Assembly: GCF_900220975.1 (NCBI RefSeq) | Contig: NZ_OBQD01000013.1 | Location: 1 to 64,000 of the forward strand | Direction: 5' to 3' | Length of the DNA: 64,000 bases | DNA from: Rhizobium subbaraonis | Lineage (GTDB): Bacteria > Pseudomonadota > Alphaproteobacteria > Rhizobiales > Rhizobiaceae | Shown: piece after piece, positions 16,916 to 24,724 of the stretch | Numbering within the stretch: position 1 is the first letter of the stretch | Layout of the letters: every line of letters begins with the position of its first letter | Made by a program: the position numbers and the translations under genes | Notes under the pieces: generated by a model | Told to the model about the DNA's origin: nothing | Seen by the model: the letters and a program-made list of their open reading frames with translations, nothing else | Database searches by the model: none

Positions 16916-18067
16916 TCACGGCAATACGGCGATTTCGTTCGGATAGGGCGTCAAATATTCGAAGCCGGTTTCCGTCACCACGATCGAGTCGCCGATCCGC
17001 CCGCCGAACGCGCCGGCGACGGTTATGCCGCCATCGACGGCGAAGGTCATGCCTGGCTGGAGCAGCGTGCGCTCTCCTCGTTTGAGTTCTGGCGATTCGA
17101 GGAGAGACATGCCGACCGACCTGCCGGTCCTGTAGCCGGGAAGGTGTCCGGCGTCACGATAGACGGCTTCGGCGGCGGCGTTGACTTCTTCACACGCAAT
17201 ACCCGGCCGAATGGTCGCCAGCGCCGCCTTCTGCGCGGCAATCGCTACACCCTGGACTTTCAACTGCTCGTCGGTCGCCCTGCCGACATAGAACTCCCTG
17301 TCGAAGCCGAGCTTATAACCCCGGAACGAAACCATGCCACAAAAGCAGAGATAGACCGGATCGCCCTTCGAAAGCCGGCGCGTGGATGCGCGCCTGTGCA
17401 CCATGCAGGTATCGGAGCCGGATTGAAGAACCTGCACATTCTGGATGACAGGCGAAACGAAGCGGTCGTCCGGATCGCGCAGGAAGGTCGCCGCCCTCCG
17501 CGTCCCGGCCGCCATGGCCGCCAAGGTGATCTCGTATTCCGGCACGCCTTCGGCAATCGTCTGCCGCGCTGCGTCCATCATGGCGATGGCCACCTGACCC
17601 GCCTGACGCATCGTCTCGATTTCGGCTGCGGACTTGATCATGCGCTGCCGGGCAATGAGGAAGGAGATGTCCTCCAGCGGGCGCACGGTCCGCAACCTCG
17701 CCAGCCCCTCCCTGACAAGGCTCGGGATGGCCCTTCCCTCGATGCCGACCGGCCCTTGCGGAAGCTCGGAGAAAATCCCCTCCAGCGGCTTTCTCCATTC
17801 ATCATTTCCGTCGGTCCAGGGCCGGATATCCTGGATCCAGGTCATACGGCCACACATTTCCGATTCCATCAGTGGCGTGAGAAGGACCGGCGGCGTATCC
17901 CTTCCGACGATCAGCAGTGTCGGGCGGCCGAACTCGACGCCCAGATAGTTCCAGTATCCAGCAAAATACGCGACCGAATCCGGATCGGATATGATCGCGG
18001 CAGCCAGATTTTTCTCGGCAAGTGCCTGCTGGAGCGCTTCTGTTCTTGCCTTGTAGGAATGTGACAT
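16916..18067 (-). CDS. M24-family (pita-bread) hydrolase, creatinase/DoeA-like
   Basis: A 383-residue protein with an N-terminal creatinase domain (about 1-135) and a C-terminal pita-bread domain. The usual five metal ligands of methionine/proline peptidases are replaced: CFCG for the first Asp site, GFDRE for the second, GRSVG for GHGIG, FAVDGG for the first Glu and RIGDS for the second. A metal-free hydrolase such as creatinase or ectoine hydrolase (DoeA) is therefore likelier than an aminopeptidase. RTGRSVGMS and TLLQPGMTF resemble DoeA. It is divergent from a GntR gene across paired operator sites. Confidence 0.8.
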   Translation of the reverse strand: MSHSYKARTEALQQALAEKNLAAAIISDPDSVAYFAGYWNYLGVEFGRPTLLIVGRDTPPVLLTPLMESEMCGRMTWIQDIRPWTDGNDEWRKPLEGIFSELPQGPVGIEGRAIPSLVREGLARLRTVRPLEDISFLIARQRMIKSAAEIETMRQAGQVAIAMMDAARQTIAEGVPEYEITLAAMAAGTRRAATFLRDPDDRFVSPVIQNVQVLQSGSDTCMVHRRASTRRLSKGDPVYLCFCGMVSFRGYKLGFDREFYVGRATDEQLKVQGVAIAAQKAALATIRPGIACEEVNAAAEAVYRDAGHLPGYRTGRSVGMSLLESPELKRGERTLLQPGMTFAVDGGITVAGAFGGRIGDSIVVTETGFEYLTPYPNEIAVLP

Positions 18068-18076
18068 AACCCCTCC

Positions 18077-18184
18077 GATGTATGCAGCTTTAACTGCACA
18101 AACGATAAGGTGCTCGATAATTTCCTGTCAAATCAATTATTATCGTGGAATATCCTGTGACTTTCGCCGCAAGCTGCATACATC
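18077..18184. promoter_or_regulatory. Paired 14-nt inverted repeats in the divergent promoter
   Basis: GATGTATGCAGCTT (18077-18090) and AAGCTGCATACATC (18171-18184) are perfect reverse complements 80 bases apart. One lies next to the M24 hydrolase start and one ahead of the GntR gene. The TGTATGCA/TGCATACA half-sites suit a GntR dimer, so the regulator at 18284 could control both genes, perhaps by looping. Confidence 0.6.
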
Positions 18185-18283
18185 ATCAGCAAAAATGCTG
18201 CGAAAGCCGTCGTGCAGGGATATTGGACGTGCGTGCTGGGGCGGTGTATCTGATGGCCACAGACAGATCGATGAGCTAGGGCA

Positions 18284-18961
18284 ATGGAAGAAATCTTGAA
18301 CGAGCATTCTCGGGCCAGCCGTGGGCAGGTCGCGGGTATTTATCAGGCGATCAGGGACCGGATTTGCCTGCTTCACTATCCGCCAGGCAAGAAGCTCGCG
18401 GAGTATGAACTGGCCGAGGAGTTTGCAGTCAGCCGCACGCCAATCCGCCAAGCACTGCAACGCCTCGAATACGACGGCCTGGCCGAAATCCGCAACGGCG
18501 TCGGGACGACCGTAACCGTCATCGACCGGCACACCTTCGAGGACATTTTCACCTTCAGGATGCACTTGAGCGAATTAATCGGCGACTTCCCAGCACCTGC
18601 CGAGATTCCCACCGTCCTTTCCAGCCTCGACCACCTCATTGACATGGCCGAGCAAACTCGGAGCGACAGGGATATGGTCGGCTTCTGGCGCCTTAACCAC
18701 GCCTTACAGGACGCAACGGGAAAGCTGATCGGCAATCAGTCTCTCCGCGAAACGCATACGCGCTATTATTTCCTCGCATGCCGGATCTGGTATAGCGTCA
18801 TAGAAGGGATTTTCGACGATCAGAGCGCGGATTTCATTATCGAGGCCCACGAGATCGTGAAGGCCCTGAAAGCCGGAGACCTGCGTGCCGTCGGTTTCAT
18901 CCAGCGCAACCACATCGCTCTCGGCATGCACCGGATTGCTCCTTTTTTTCGTTCTGAATAA
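18284..18961 (+). CDS. GntR-family transcriptional regulator
   Basis: A 225-residue regulator, clearly a paralogue of the one at 10835: both contain IRDRICLL or LRDRICLL, YPPG and SRTPIR, and end with DLRAVG or DVRAVG segments followed by an RNHI helix. The winged HTH is at residues 15-80 with a helical effector domain behind it. It is divergent from the M24 hydrolase and probably controls it through the inverted repeats at 18077-18184. Confidence 0.88.
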   Translation: MEEILNEHSRASRGQVAGIYQAIRDRICLLHYPPGKKLAEYELAEEFAVSRTPIRQALQRLEYDGLAEIRNGVGTTVTVIDRHTFEDIFTFRMHLSELIGDFPAPAEIPTVLSSLDHLIDMAEQTRSDRDMVGFWRLNHALQDATGKLIGNQSLRETHTRYYFLACRIWYSVIEGIFDDQSADFIIEAHEIVKALKAGDLRAVGFIQRNHIALGMHRIAPFFRSE

Positions 18962-19016
18962 GCAACATAGCCTAGCGGCCCACCCATGGGCCAGCAGCGG
19001 GACACCTTATTGCATT

Positions 19017-19035
19017 TACATATTATAGTTGATAA
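19017..19035 (+). promoter_or_regulatory. TACATA-TATAGTTGATAA element before the XRE gene
   Basis: Same 19-base element, with one change, as on the reverse strand at 12941-12959 upstream of the XRE paralogue. It lies about 40 bases before the start at 19075, in an AT-rich pocket, so it is a promoter/operator candidate. Confidence 0.5.
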
Positions 19036-19074
19036 ACTTCGATCTCCGAACCGGCAAGCATCCGGTCCATGGTT

Positions 19075-19347
19075 ATGGACATGCGCAAGCTGGTCGGGGC
19101 AAATTTTGGTCGCCTCAGACGAGACAGAAAACTCACGCAGGAAGAGGTAGAAGCGCGTTCCGGCTTCAGCCAGCAATACATCAGTGCCCTCGAACAAGGG
19201 AAAAGAAATCCAACGATCGTCTCCCTGTTCGAACTCGCCCAAGCTATCGGTGTTACGCATATGGAACTCGTACAGCCACTTTCACCCAGTGAAATCGAGA
19301 GTGTCCTGCGCAATCGGAATGGCAAATCGAAAAAGAAAAACGCGTAG
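19075..19347 (+). CDS. XRE-family HTH regulator (paralogue of 12908)
   Basis: A 90-residue repressor: MDMRKLVGANFGRLRRDRKL then QEEVEARSGFSQQYISALEQ. Compared with the protein at 12690-12908 it carries an extra lysine-rich tail (GKSKKKNA). ATG 19069 is an alternative start. It is the last clear gene before the ICE and may be island or host DNA. Confidence 0.85.
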   Translation: MDMRKLVGANFGRLRRDRKLTQEEVEARSGFSQQYISALEQGKRNPTIVSLFELAQAIGVTHMELVQPLSPSEIESVLRNRNGKSKKKNA

Positions 19348-19442
19348 CTCAATATCACCCGAGCGATCTGCCTGAACCTCTCGCTTACAACGCCCGCCCC
19401 TGAACGGGCTTCGGCAAAAGCATCAGACATCCGACGCCTTGT

Positions 19443-19483
19443 GCTCAAGGGATACTTCAACCTGCTTGAAGTATCCCTTGAGC
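19443..19483. repeat. 18-bp perfect inverted repeat
   Basis: CTCAAGGGATACTTCAA (19444-19460) and TTGAAGTATCCCTTGAG (19466-19482) are exact reverse complements around CCTGC, with one more G-C pair outside. No T-run follows on the plus strand, so a simple intrinsic terminator is not indicated. It could be a terminator for the XRE gene, a recombinase or relaxase site, or part of the ICE end. Confidence 0.6.
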
Positions 19484-19609
19484 GCTATTCGTTTGTCATT
19501 TCAAAAATATTCCAGAAAAACACATATATAACGGCAATTCCTGACCAATAGCATTTAACTAAGATTCGACCAAAGCCAACCCGCTAAGAATGAAGGGAGA
19601 TAAGCAGAA

Positions 19610-19729
19610 ATGAAATTACACGCCCCGCATGATTATTTTTCTTCATACATCCATTGCCCACCGACCTCGAATGGCTGGCTTCAACCAAACATTAAAAGCG
19701 GCGGTCGCGACAATCCTATTGTTTGCTGA
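19610..19729 (+). CDS. Possible 39-residue small ORF
   Basis: ATG at 19610 opens 39 codons ending in TGA, with AAGGGAG about 10 bases upstream. The product (MKLHAPHDYFSSYIHC start) matches nothing I know. Its composition is AT-richer than the neighbours. It could be a leader peptide or chance. Confidence 0.2.
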   Translation: MKLHAPHDYFSSYIHCPPTSNGWLQPNIKSGGRDNPIVC

Positions 19730-19787
19730 ACTTCGAGAAGCCGAGACCACACTTGCGAAAGCTAACTAGCGTCAAGGAGTGATCGCC

Positions 19788-20000
19788 ATGTTCCAGCAGG
19801 GCACAGGTTCAACAACGGAGCGCCGCATTCTTCGCCGCGCTGAGGTCGAGGCGAAGACCGGTTTCAAGCGGGCCTACATCTACAGCATGATGAAAGAGGG
19901 AAAGTTCCCCAAAGCCATGCGGCTTGGTGTGCGCGCCGTCGGCTGGGACTCTGCCGAAATCGATCAGTGGATCACCGATCGCCTCAAGGATCGCATCTGA
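19788..20000 (+). CDS. alpA: AlpA-family excisionase/regulator
   Basis: A 70-residue MerR-like HTH protein: RILRRAEVEAKTGFKRAYIY, then KEGKFPKAMRLGVRAVGWDS and EIDQWI, the classic AlpA pattern. AAGGAG lies 8 bases before the ATG. AlpA proteins switch on element excision or integrase genes. Its position just before parA, at the element edge, is standard for this ICE class. Confidence 0.9.
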   Translation: MFQQGTGSTTERRILRRAEVEAKTGFKRAYIYSMMKEGKFPKAMRLGVRAVGWDSAEIDQWITDRLKDRI

Positions 20001-20033
20001 CTTGTTCTCATCCCTGCCAAGGAGGAACAAGCC

Positions 20034-20897
20034 ATGCAGGTGATTTCCGTGATTTCAACGAAGGGCGGGGTCGGCAAGACGACGATCGCCGCCAATCTCG
20101 GCGGCTTCATCGCCGATGCCGGACTGCGCGTGCTGCTGCTCGATCTCGATATGCAGCCGACGCTGTCGTCCTATTATGAACTGAGCAAGCGGGCGGCGGC
20201 CGGCATTTACGAGCTGCTGGCTTTCAACGAACGCGATATCGAGACATTGGTGTCGCGAACGGCGATTGAGCGCCTGGATCTCATCCTCTCGAATGACCAA
20301 CATCGCCAATTGAACACCCTGCTGCTGCACGCGCCGGATGGGCGCCTACGCCTGCACCATTTGCTGCCGTCATTCCAGCCATACTACGATCTCGTACTGA
20401 TCGATACGCAGGGCGCGCGCAGCGTCCTGTTGGAAATGGCGGTCCTCGCGTCCAGGCAGACCATCTCTCCGGTAACGCCGGAGATCCTTGCGGCCCGCGA
20501 GCTACGGCGCGGAACGCTTCAGCTCCTCAACGACATCGAGCCCTATCGTCGCCTGGGGATCCAGCCGCCGCCACTCCAGCTCCTGATCAACCGCGTTCCA
20601 GCGGTTTCTACGAATGCCCGGCTCATCCAGAAGACGCTTCGGCTCGTGTTTCGCGACCAGCCCGGTGTTCAGGTTCTGGAGACCGAGGTGTCCGCGATCG
20701 AGGCTTTTCCTCGTGCCGCCACACAGGGTTTACCTGCTCACCGCATCGAGAAGCGTCGCCCGACCGGCCGGCTCGCCCCGGCCGCTCTCGAAACCATGAG
20801 TAACCTCGCCTGCGAGCTTTGCCCGCAATGGAAAGATCGCTTCGCCCTCGTGGGCGGCAAGACTGCCAGGAGGCCTCCTCATGCAGCCCCCTCGTGA
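20034..20897 (+). CDS. parA: ParA-family partition ATPase
   Basis: A 287-residue ATPase with a deviant Walker A STKGGVGKTTIAANL at residues 8-22 and LLLDLDMQPTLSSYYELS as the Walker A' region. ParA/Soj proteins of such ICEs stabilise the excised circle; the PAPI-1 Soj protein is an example. AGGAGG precedes the start. It overlaps the next small gene and is followed by parB. Confidence 0.93.
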   Translation: MQVISVISTKGGVGKTTIAANLGGFIADAGLRVLLLDLDMQPTLSSYYELSKRAAAGIYELLAFNERDIETLVSRTAIERLDLILSNDQHRQLNTLLLHAPDGRLRLHHLLPSFQPYYDLVLIDTQGARSVLLEMAVLASRQTISPVTPEILAARELRRGTLQLLNDIEPYRRLGIQPPPLQLLINRVPAVSTNARLIQKTLRLVFRDQPGVQVLETEVSAIEAFPRAATQGLPAHRIEKRRPTGRLAPAALETMSNLACELCPQWKDRFALVGGKTARRPPHAAPS

Positions 20898-21114
20898 AAC
20901 TCCCAGTGCGCCCAACCGGCTTCTACCATTCGTTCGGTTTGCCGCCGACGAGGGATGGAAGATTTGCCGATCAAAGACCGGGAATCTCAGGTTTCCAAAG
21001 GCCGGGTTGCCGCCGATTCATATTGGCCTTGGCATCAGTGACACCACAGGCGAAATCCCGACACCTGACAATAGACCGGGAGGAACCGACAAGCAGGAGG
21101 ATCGCGATGCCTGA
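20881..21114 (+). CDS. Small HicA-like-fold protein between parA and parB
   Basis: A 77-residue protein overlapping the parA end by 17 bases and the parB start by 8 bases. Residues 17-50 (FVRFAADEGWKICRSKTGNL, then RFPKAGLPPIHI) fit the Gw-v-R-tkGgH-rf-kpG pattern of HicA-like dsRNA-binding folds. The usual STPSD-like ending is not in this frame, but SVTPQAKSRHL occurs in the next frame, so a frameshift is possible. Function unknown. Confidence 0.5.
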   Translation: MQPPRETPSAPNRLLPFVRFAADEGWKICRSKTGNLRFPKAGLPPIHIGLGISDTTGEIPTPDNRPGGTDKQEDRDA

Positions 21115-22804
21115 CTCTTCGCCACGGGACATGGCCACGAAACTCTTGAGCGAAAGCTTCGGCCAGTTGGCGCCGCTGACCGAGGCGCTGTCCGATCCGA
21201 TCGCCGATACCCCGATGGTCGTGACGCTGGATGACCTGCGGCCCTACGAGTTCGACCCACGCATTACCAGGAATCCGCTCTACGACGACATCAAGGTTTC
21301 GATCCGCGAGCGCGGCCTGGATGCACCGCCACCGATCACGCGTCGGCCCGGCGCCGACAACTACATTATCCGCAACGGCGGCAATACGCGGCTGTCGATC
21401 CTGCGCGAACTATGGACCGAGACTAAGGATGAGCGCTTCTTCCGCATCTCCTGCCTGTTTCGCCCATGGCCGGAGCGCGGCGACATCGTCGCTCTGACCG
21501 GACATCTCGCAGAGAACGAGCTTCATGGCGGCCTCTCCTTCATCGAGCGGGCGCTTGGCGTTGAGAAGGCGCGGGAACTCTATGAACAACAGGACGGCAA
21601 GCCGTTGTCGCAGTCAGAGCTCGCTCGTCGCCTCAAGGCCGACGGCTATCCAGTTCTCCAGCCCCATATCAGCCGGATGCAGGAAGCCATTCAGCATCTG
21701 CTTCCGGCGATCCCGACCGTTCTCTATGGCGGGCTCGGCCGCCCGCAGGTCGAACAGTTGACTAGCTTGCGCCGGGCAGCAACGAGGATATGGGAGTCAA
21801 GAGGGTCGAAGGCACATGCGGGCATGGACTTCGCTGCGGTTTTTCAGGACGTTCTCGCCACCTTCGACGGCAGCGCGGGCAGCTTTTCCGTGCAGCGGGT
21901 TCAGGACGAATTGATCGGGCAGATGGCCGACCTGCTCGGCGAAAAGTACCATATGCTGGAGTTCGAGGTAACCGATTCCGAAAAGCGGTGGCAGAATCTC
22001 AGCCGGGAGGCGGAGCCCGATCAGCCGGCTGCCGAAACCGGACCGTCCTTGGTTCGCTCGTCGGCAAGACAACTCCCTCAGTTATCTTCAGCCGGCCAAC
22101 CCTCGTTAGAAGCGAGTCCTGCCATTGATCTGGGAGAATTGCGATCTGCTACATCTCCTGCCAGTGACGAAAGCGGCGACGAGACGTCACCACAGACCGA
22201 TCATGCATCCTCTTCTTCGGCGTCAGATCGCCTGGAGGCGATCCAGCGCCTGGTGGCTGATCGGTTGGGCGAAACGCCTCCCGAATTCGAGAGCGCCGAG
22301 ATCTTGACGATTCCAGCGCGAGTCGATGGGCTCTATCCAGTCTCCGACATCTGGGACATCGAACCTGGACTGGACACCCCGGAGAGATTGCGCGTCCACA
22401 TTGCGCAGCTTGCCCGCGAAATCGCCAACGAAGCGGATCTTGCGGGGCAGGTCATTGCGTGTGAGGACGGAATCGGTTTCTCGTGCGTTGGCGATCCTAG
22501 CCGGAACGACGACCGATCGAAGGCGCAATTCGCCCGGGCTGTCCTCGCCGTGCTCTATGTCCTCAGCGCCCCCTATCGTCCCTCGCCGCAGACCGCCGGT
22601 CGCGTTGAGACGCTGCATCTGGCGAGCGACATCGGACTGTTGCTGCTAGGCCCGGGCGAGGCGAAAGCAACTGATATGCACCAGCCAATTCGACTCAGCG
22701 ATAACGGCCTTGTGAAGCTCCTTCGCCTGGTGCGGCTCGCGCGTCGCCTTTTGGAACTGGAGACATCGGCGTTGAATGGCAACGACGCCATGGCTCGGTC
22801 ATGA
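21107..22804 (+). CDS. parB: ParB-family partition/nuclease-like protein
   Basis: A 565-residue protein. A ParB N-terminal domain (VTLDDLRPYEFDPRITRNPL, then SIRERGLDAPPPITRR and IIRNGGNTRLSILREL) is followed by a helical HTH region (QSELARRLKADGYPVLQPHI) and a long low-complexity linker before the C-terminal domain. AGGAGG lies 6 bases before the ATG at 21107; an upstream in-frame extension lacks similarity. This is the large ParB usual in PFGI-1-type ICEs. It acts with ParA on element maintenance. Confidence 0.9.
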   Translation: MPDSSPRDMATKLLSESFGQLAPLTEALSDPIADTPMVVTLDDLRPYEFDPRITRNPLYDDIKVSIRERGLDAPPPITRRPGADNYIIRNGGNTRLSILRELWTETKDERFFRISCLFRPWPERGDIVALTGHLAENELHGGLSFIERALGVEKARELYEQQDGKPLSQSELARRLKADGYPVLQPHISRMQEAIQHLLPAIPTVLYGGLGRPQVEQLTSLRRAATRIWESRGSKAHAGMDFAAVFQDVLATFDGSAGSFSVQRVQDELIGQMADLLGEKYHMLEFEVTDSEKRWQNLSREAEPDQPAAETGPSLVRSSARQLPQLSSAGQPSLEASPAIDLGELRSATSPASDESGDETSPQTDHASSSSASDRLEAIQRLVADRLGETPPEFESAEILTIPARVDGLYPVSDIWDIEPGLDTPERLRVHIAQLAREIANEADLAGQVIACEDGIGFSCVGDPSRNDDRSKAQFARAVLAVLYVLSAPYRPSPQTAGRVETLHLASDIGLLLLGPGEAKATDMHQPIRLSDNGLVKLLRLVRLARRLLELETSALNGNDAMARS

Positions 22805-23376
22805 GGCGGGCCGCCATGTCCGGCCCTAACCCCCTCAACCAAGCGGTGATAGCCCAAGCGCTGCACGATCTGCGTAATGGACAGCTTCGCAAGGCCAAGT
22901 CCATGGGGTTCCAAGATGAGGATCTCGATGCCCTGAAGCATCCTGCGCTGGCGAGCATCCTCGCAAATGCCGCCGTTTCCTGGTGTGACGTGACGATCAA
23001 TCGCGATGTCTTGCGCCGGCTGCTGCGGCAGATGGACGACCACGTCAGAGAAATCGGCGAGGTCGACCGCATGCTTCGCCTCGGCGCCAGCACCGATATG
23101 ATCAGCCGGTTTTATGGCCTCACCCATCAGGAGGTTGCCGTGCGCCGGGAGGCGCTCGGCATACCCAAGCGTAAGGGCCGGCATCCGGTCCTCACCGAAG
23201 AGCAGGATGCCGCCGTGTGGGAAATCTGGTCGGCGACGGTCAAAGACAGGAACATGTCCCACAAGAACGACGCCGCCATGCTCGCGCTGGCGGCGGACCT
23301 GGCCGAGTCCATGAACGTTCCGTTGTCGGTCATCTGGAGCGCCATACGTGGATGGATTCATGAAAGGCTCGTCTGA
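22801..23376 (+). CDS. DUF2857-family ICE protein
   Basis: A 191-residue protein with ALHDLRNGQLRKAKSMGFQD, MLRLGASTDMISRFYGLTHQ and EVAVRREALGIPKRKGR, the HTH-like core of DUF2857. It overlaps parB by 4 bases (ATGA) and lies 2 bases before the STY4528 gene. The family is always found in this ICE position; it probably binds DNA in replication or regulation. Confidence 0.88.
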   Translation: MRRAAMSGPNPLNQAVIAQALHDLRNGQLRKAKSMGFQDEDLDALKHPALASILANAAVSWCDVTINRDVLRRLLRQMDDHVREIGEVDRMLRLGASTDMISRFYGLTHQEVAVRREALGIPKRKGRHPVLTEEQDAAVWEIWSATVKDRNMSHKNDAAMLALAADLAESMNVPLSVIWSAIRGWIHERLV

Positions 23377-23378
23377 TC

Positions 23379-24548
23379 ATGCGCGAGACCGGTGGGCAGT
23401 TGTCACCGAGCGACCTATTCGACAGCGCCGCGGCGCGCCTCGCGAAACGGGCGCATATGCCGTCGGCGCGAACTCCCACGCTGCAATCGGACGGCTTCAT
23501 TTTCAGCGGCAACCGCCACGATGCCTTTCCCCGCGCCCTGCTGCTCGATAGACGCCTCACGCCGCTGGAGCGCAATACTTGGCAGGTATTCCGAACGTTA
23601 GTCAACGACGATGGCATCACCGCGTTTCCGAGCTACGACCAACTCGCTCCCTATCTGGCGTCGATGCCATGCACAGCCCGCGCATCACATGAGACAGTCG
23701 CCCGCGCCCTCACCCTGCTGCGATTGACACGCTGGATCAGCCTCGTACGCCGGCAGCGCGACCCACAGAGCGGACGGATCGCCGGCAACCTCTATGTGCT
23801 GCACGACGAACCGCTGACGCCTTGGGAGGCCATCCGGCTCGACCCAGAATATCTCGGCTTGGTCAGCCATGCGCTGGACCGTTCCAGCAGATCGATCCAG
23901 CGCATTGGCGTGTATACGCTGAAGGAGATCGCGGAGGACCCGTTGCTGACCGGAAAGCTGCTGCCCAGCCGGCTGCAGATCGTAACCCAACGCCTATCGG
24001 AACGCGGCTGGGAAGAGCCAGGCGCCTACCCCCAGGCTGTGGATAGTCACGATCCCGAAGACGGTGCGGATCACCCTCTTCGGAATCGTGACGACCTCAG
24101 TTCGGAATCCGAAGACCGCACGGAAACCCCGGAAATGCGGGCTCTTCGGAATCCGAAGACAGGCCGTACTGTACGTATACGAAAAGAAATATCAGAATCT
24201 CTTACTACTGTACCGCGCGTGCGAGGCAACTTGCGTCTGCCGAACCGTTTCGCGGCGCTAAAGCCGGAGCAGCAGAGCGGCGCGCTCGCAGCCCTGCATT
24301 CGATAGATGCGGCGTTGCGGCAGACCGTTCTCGACGAGTGGGATGCGCGGTGCGGCGCGAGCGCCATCCGCAACCCGGCCGGCTACCTGTTCGGGCTTAT
24401 CCAGAAGGCTTTGCGCGGCGAGTTCAACGCATGGGCGGCGGCAAAAGCGCCTGGTTCCACGTCTCAGCCGGTATCACCTGAAACCAGCGACCGAGAAACC
24501 GCCGAAACCCATGTAGCCCGCCTGCAGTCCATCATGCGCTTCACATGA
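23379..24548 (+). CDS. STY4528-family ICE replication protein
   Basis: A 389-residue protein. The N-terminal half (PRALLLDRRLTPLERNTWQV, then FPSYDQLAPYLAS and ETVARALTLLRLTRW) is a replication-initiator-like winged HTH. The C-terminal AIRNPAGYLFGLIQKALRGE is the family ending. Members are annotated as pathogenicity-island replication proteins. The linker coding region (24.07-24.22 kb) carries iteron-like repeats and an AT-rich stretch, so the origin may lie inside the gene. Confidence 0.9.
   Translation: MRETGGQLSPSDLFDSAAARLAKRAHMPSARTPTLQSDGFIFSGNRHDAFPRALLLDRRLTPLERNTWQVFRTLVNDDGITAFPSYDQLAPYLASMPCTARASHETVARALTLLRLTRWISLVRRQRDPQSGRIAGNLYVLHDEPLTPWEAIRLDPEYLGLVSHALDRSSRSIQRIGVYTLKEIAEDPLLTGKLLPSRLQIVTQRLSERGWEEPGAYPQAVDSHDPEDGADHPLRNRDDLSSESEDRTETPEMRALRNPKTGRTVRIRKEISESLTTVPRVRGNLRLPNRFAALKPEQQSGALAALHSIDAALRQTVLDEWDARCGASAIRNPAGYLFGLIQKALRGEFNAWAAAKAPGSTSQPVSPETSDRETAETHVARLQSIMRFT
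24079..24220. repeat. Iteron-like repeats and AT-rich stretch (candidate ICE origin)
   Basis: TTCGGAATC starts at 24079, 24101 and 24145, spaced 22 and 44 bases (two and four helical turns). At 24101 and 24145 it extends to the palindromic TTCGGAATCCGAAGAC. A markedly AT-rich tract with GTACTGTACGTATAC follows at about 24165-24215. Iterons beside an unwinding region inside a replication gene are a known origin layout. Confidence 0.5.
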
Positions 24549-24571
24549 GAACGGTAGCCGCAGATTCGTTC

Positions 24572-24628
24572 GTCCACCGAAGTCCGTGGTCGCCTATACC
24601 ACTGGTATAGTTGAACACGTTGCCTTCC
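24572..24628 (+). repeat. 57-bp direct repeat, left copy
   Basis: Matches 25635-25691 at 52 of 57 positions. It contains CTATACC-ACT-GGTATAG (24594-24610), a 7-bp perfect inverted repeat that looks like a protein-binding site. It lies upstream of the Xre-RES module. Confidence 0.8.
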
Positions 24629-24670
24629 ACGACGATCAGGCTTGGGCTGGCATCAGAACGCCATGCTTGA

Positions 24671-24690
24671 AATGTGCATTGAATGTGCAT
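24671..24690 (+). promoter_or_regulatory. Tandem AATGTGCAT operator of the Xre-RES module
   Basis: AATGTGCAT occurs at 24671-24679 and 24682-24690, 11 bases apart, one helical turn. It lies 35 bases before the antitoxin start. It is a likely self-regulation site for the Xre antitoxin. Confidence 0.55.
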
Positions 24691-24724
24691 AGATTAAGCC
24701 TGTATCTTTGAACAGGTGATCGTC

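Larger units (their letters stand above)
19348..19787. other. AT-rich junction between chromosome-side genes and ICE
   Basis: These 440 bases hold no certain gene. They contain an 18-bp perfect inverted repeat (19443-19483), an AT-rich tract (about 19490-19570) and a possible 39-codon frame (19610-19729). SPI-7-class elements usually carry alpA/parA near one end, so an attachment site could lie here, but no tRNA gene was recognised. Confidence 0.4.

Noticed and set aside
16916-18067. Annotation of the M24 protein as Xaa-Pro aminopeptidase
   Set aside because: All five metal-ligand positions appear replaced, so a metal-dependent peptidase is unlikely.
19348-19787. A tRNA gene as the ICE insertion target
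   Set aside because: No cloverleaf or T-loop consensus could be found on either strand; the attachment site stays unassigned.
20819-21106. Longer parB start reaching into parA
   Set aside because: The extra 96 codons overlap parA, lack ParB similarity, and AGGAGG marks the ATG at 21107.
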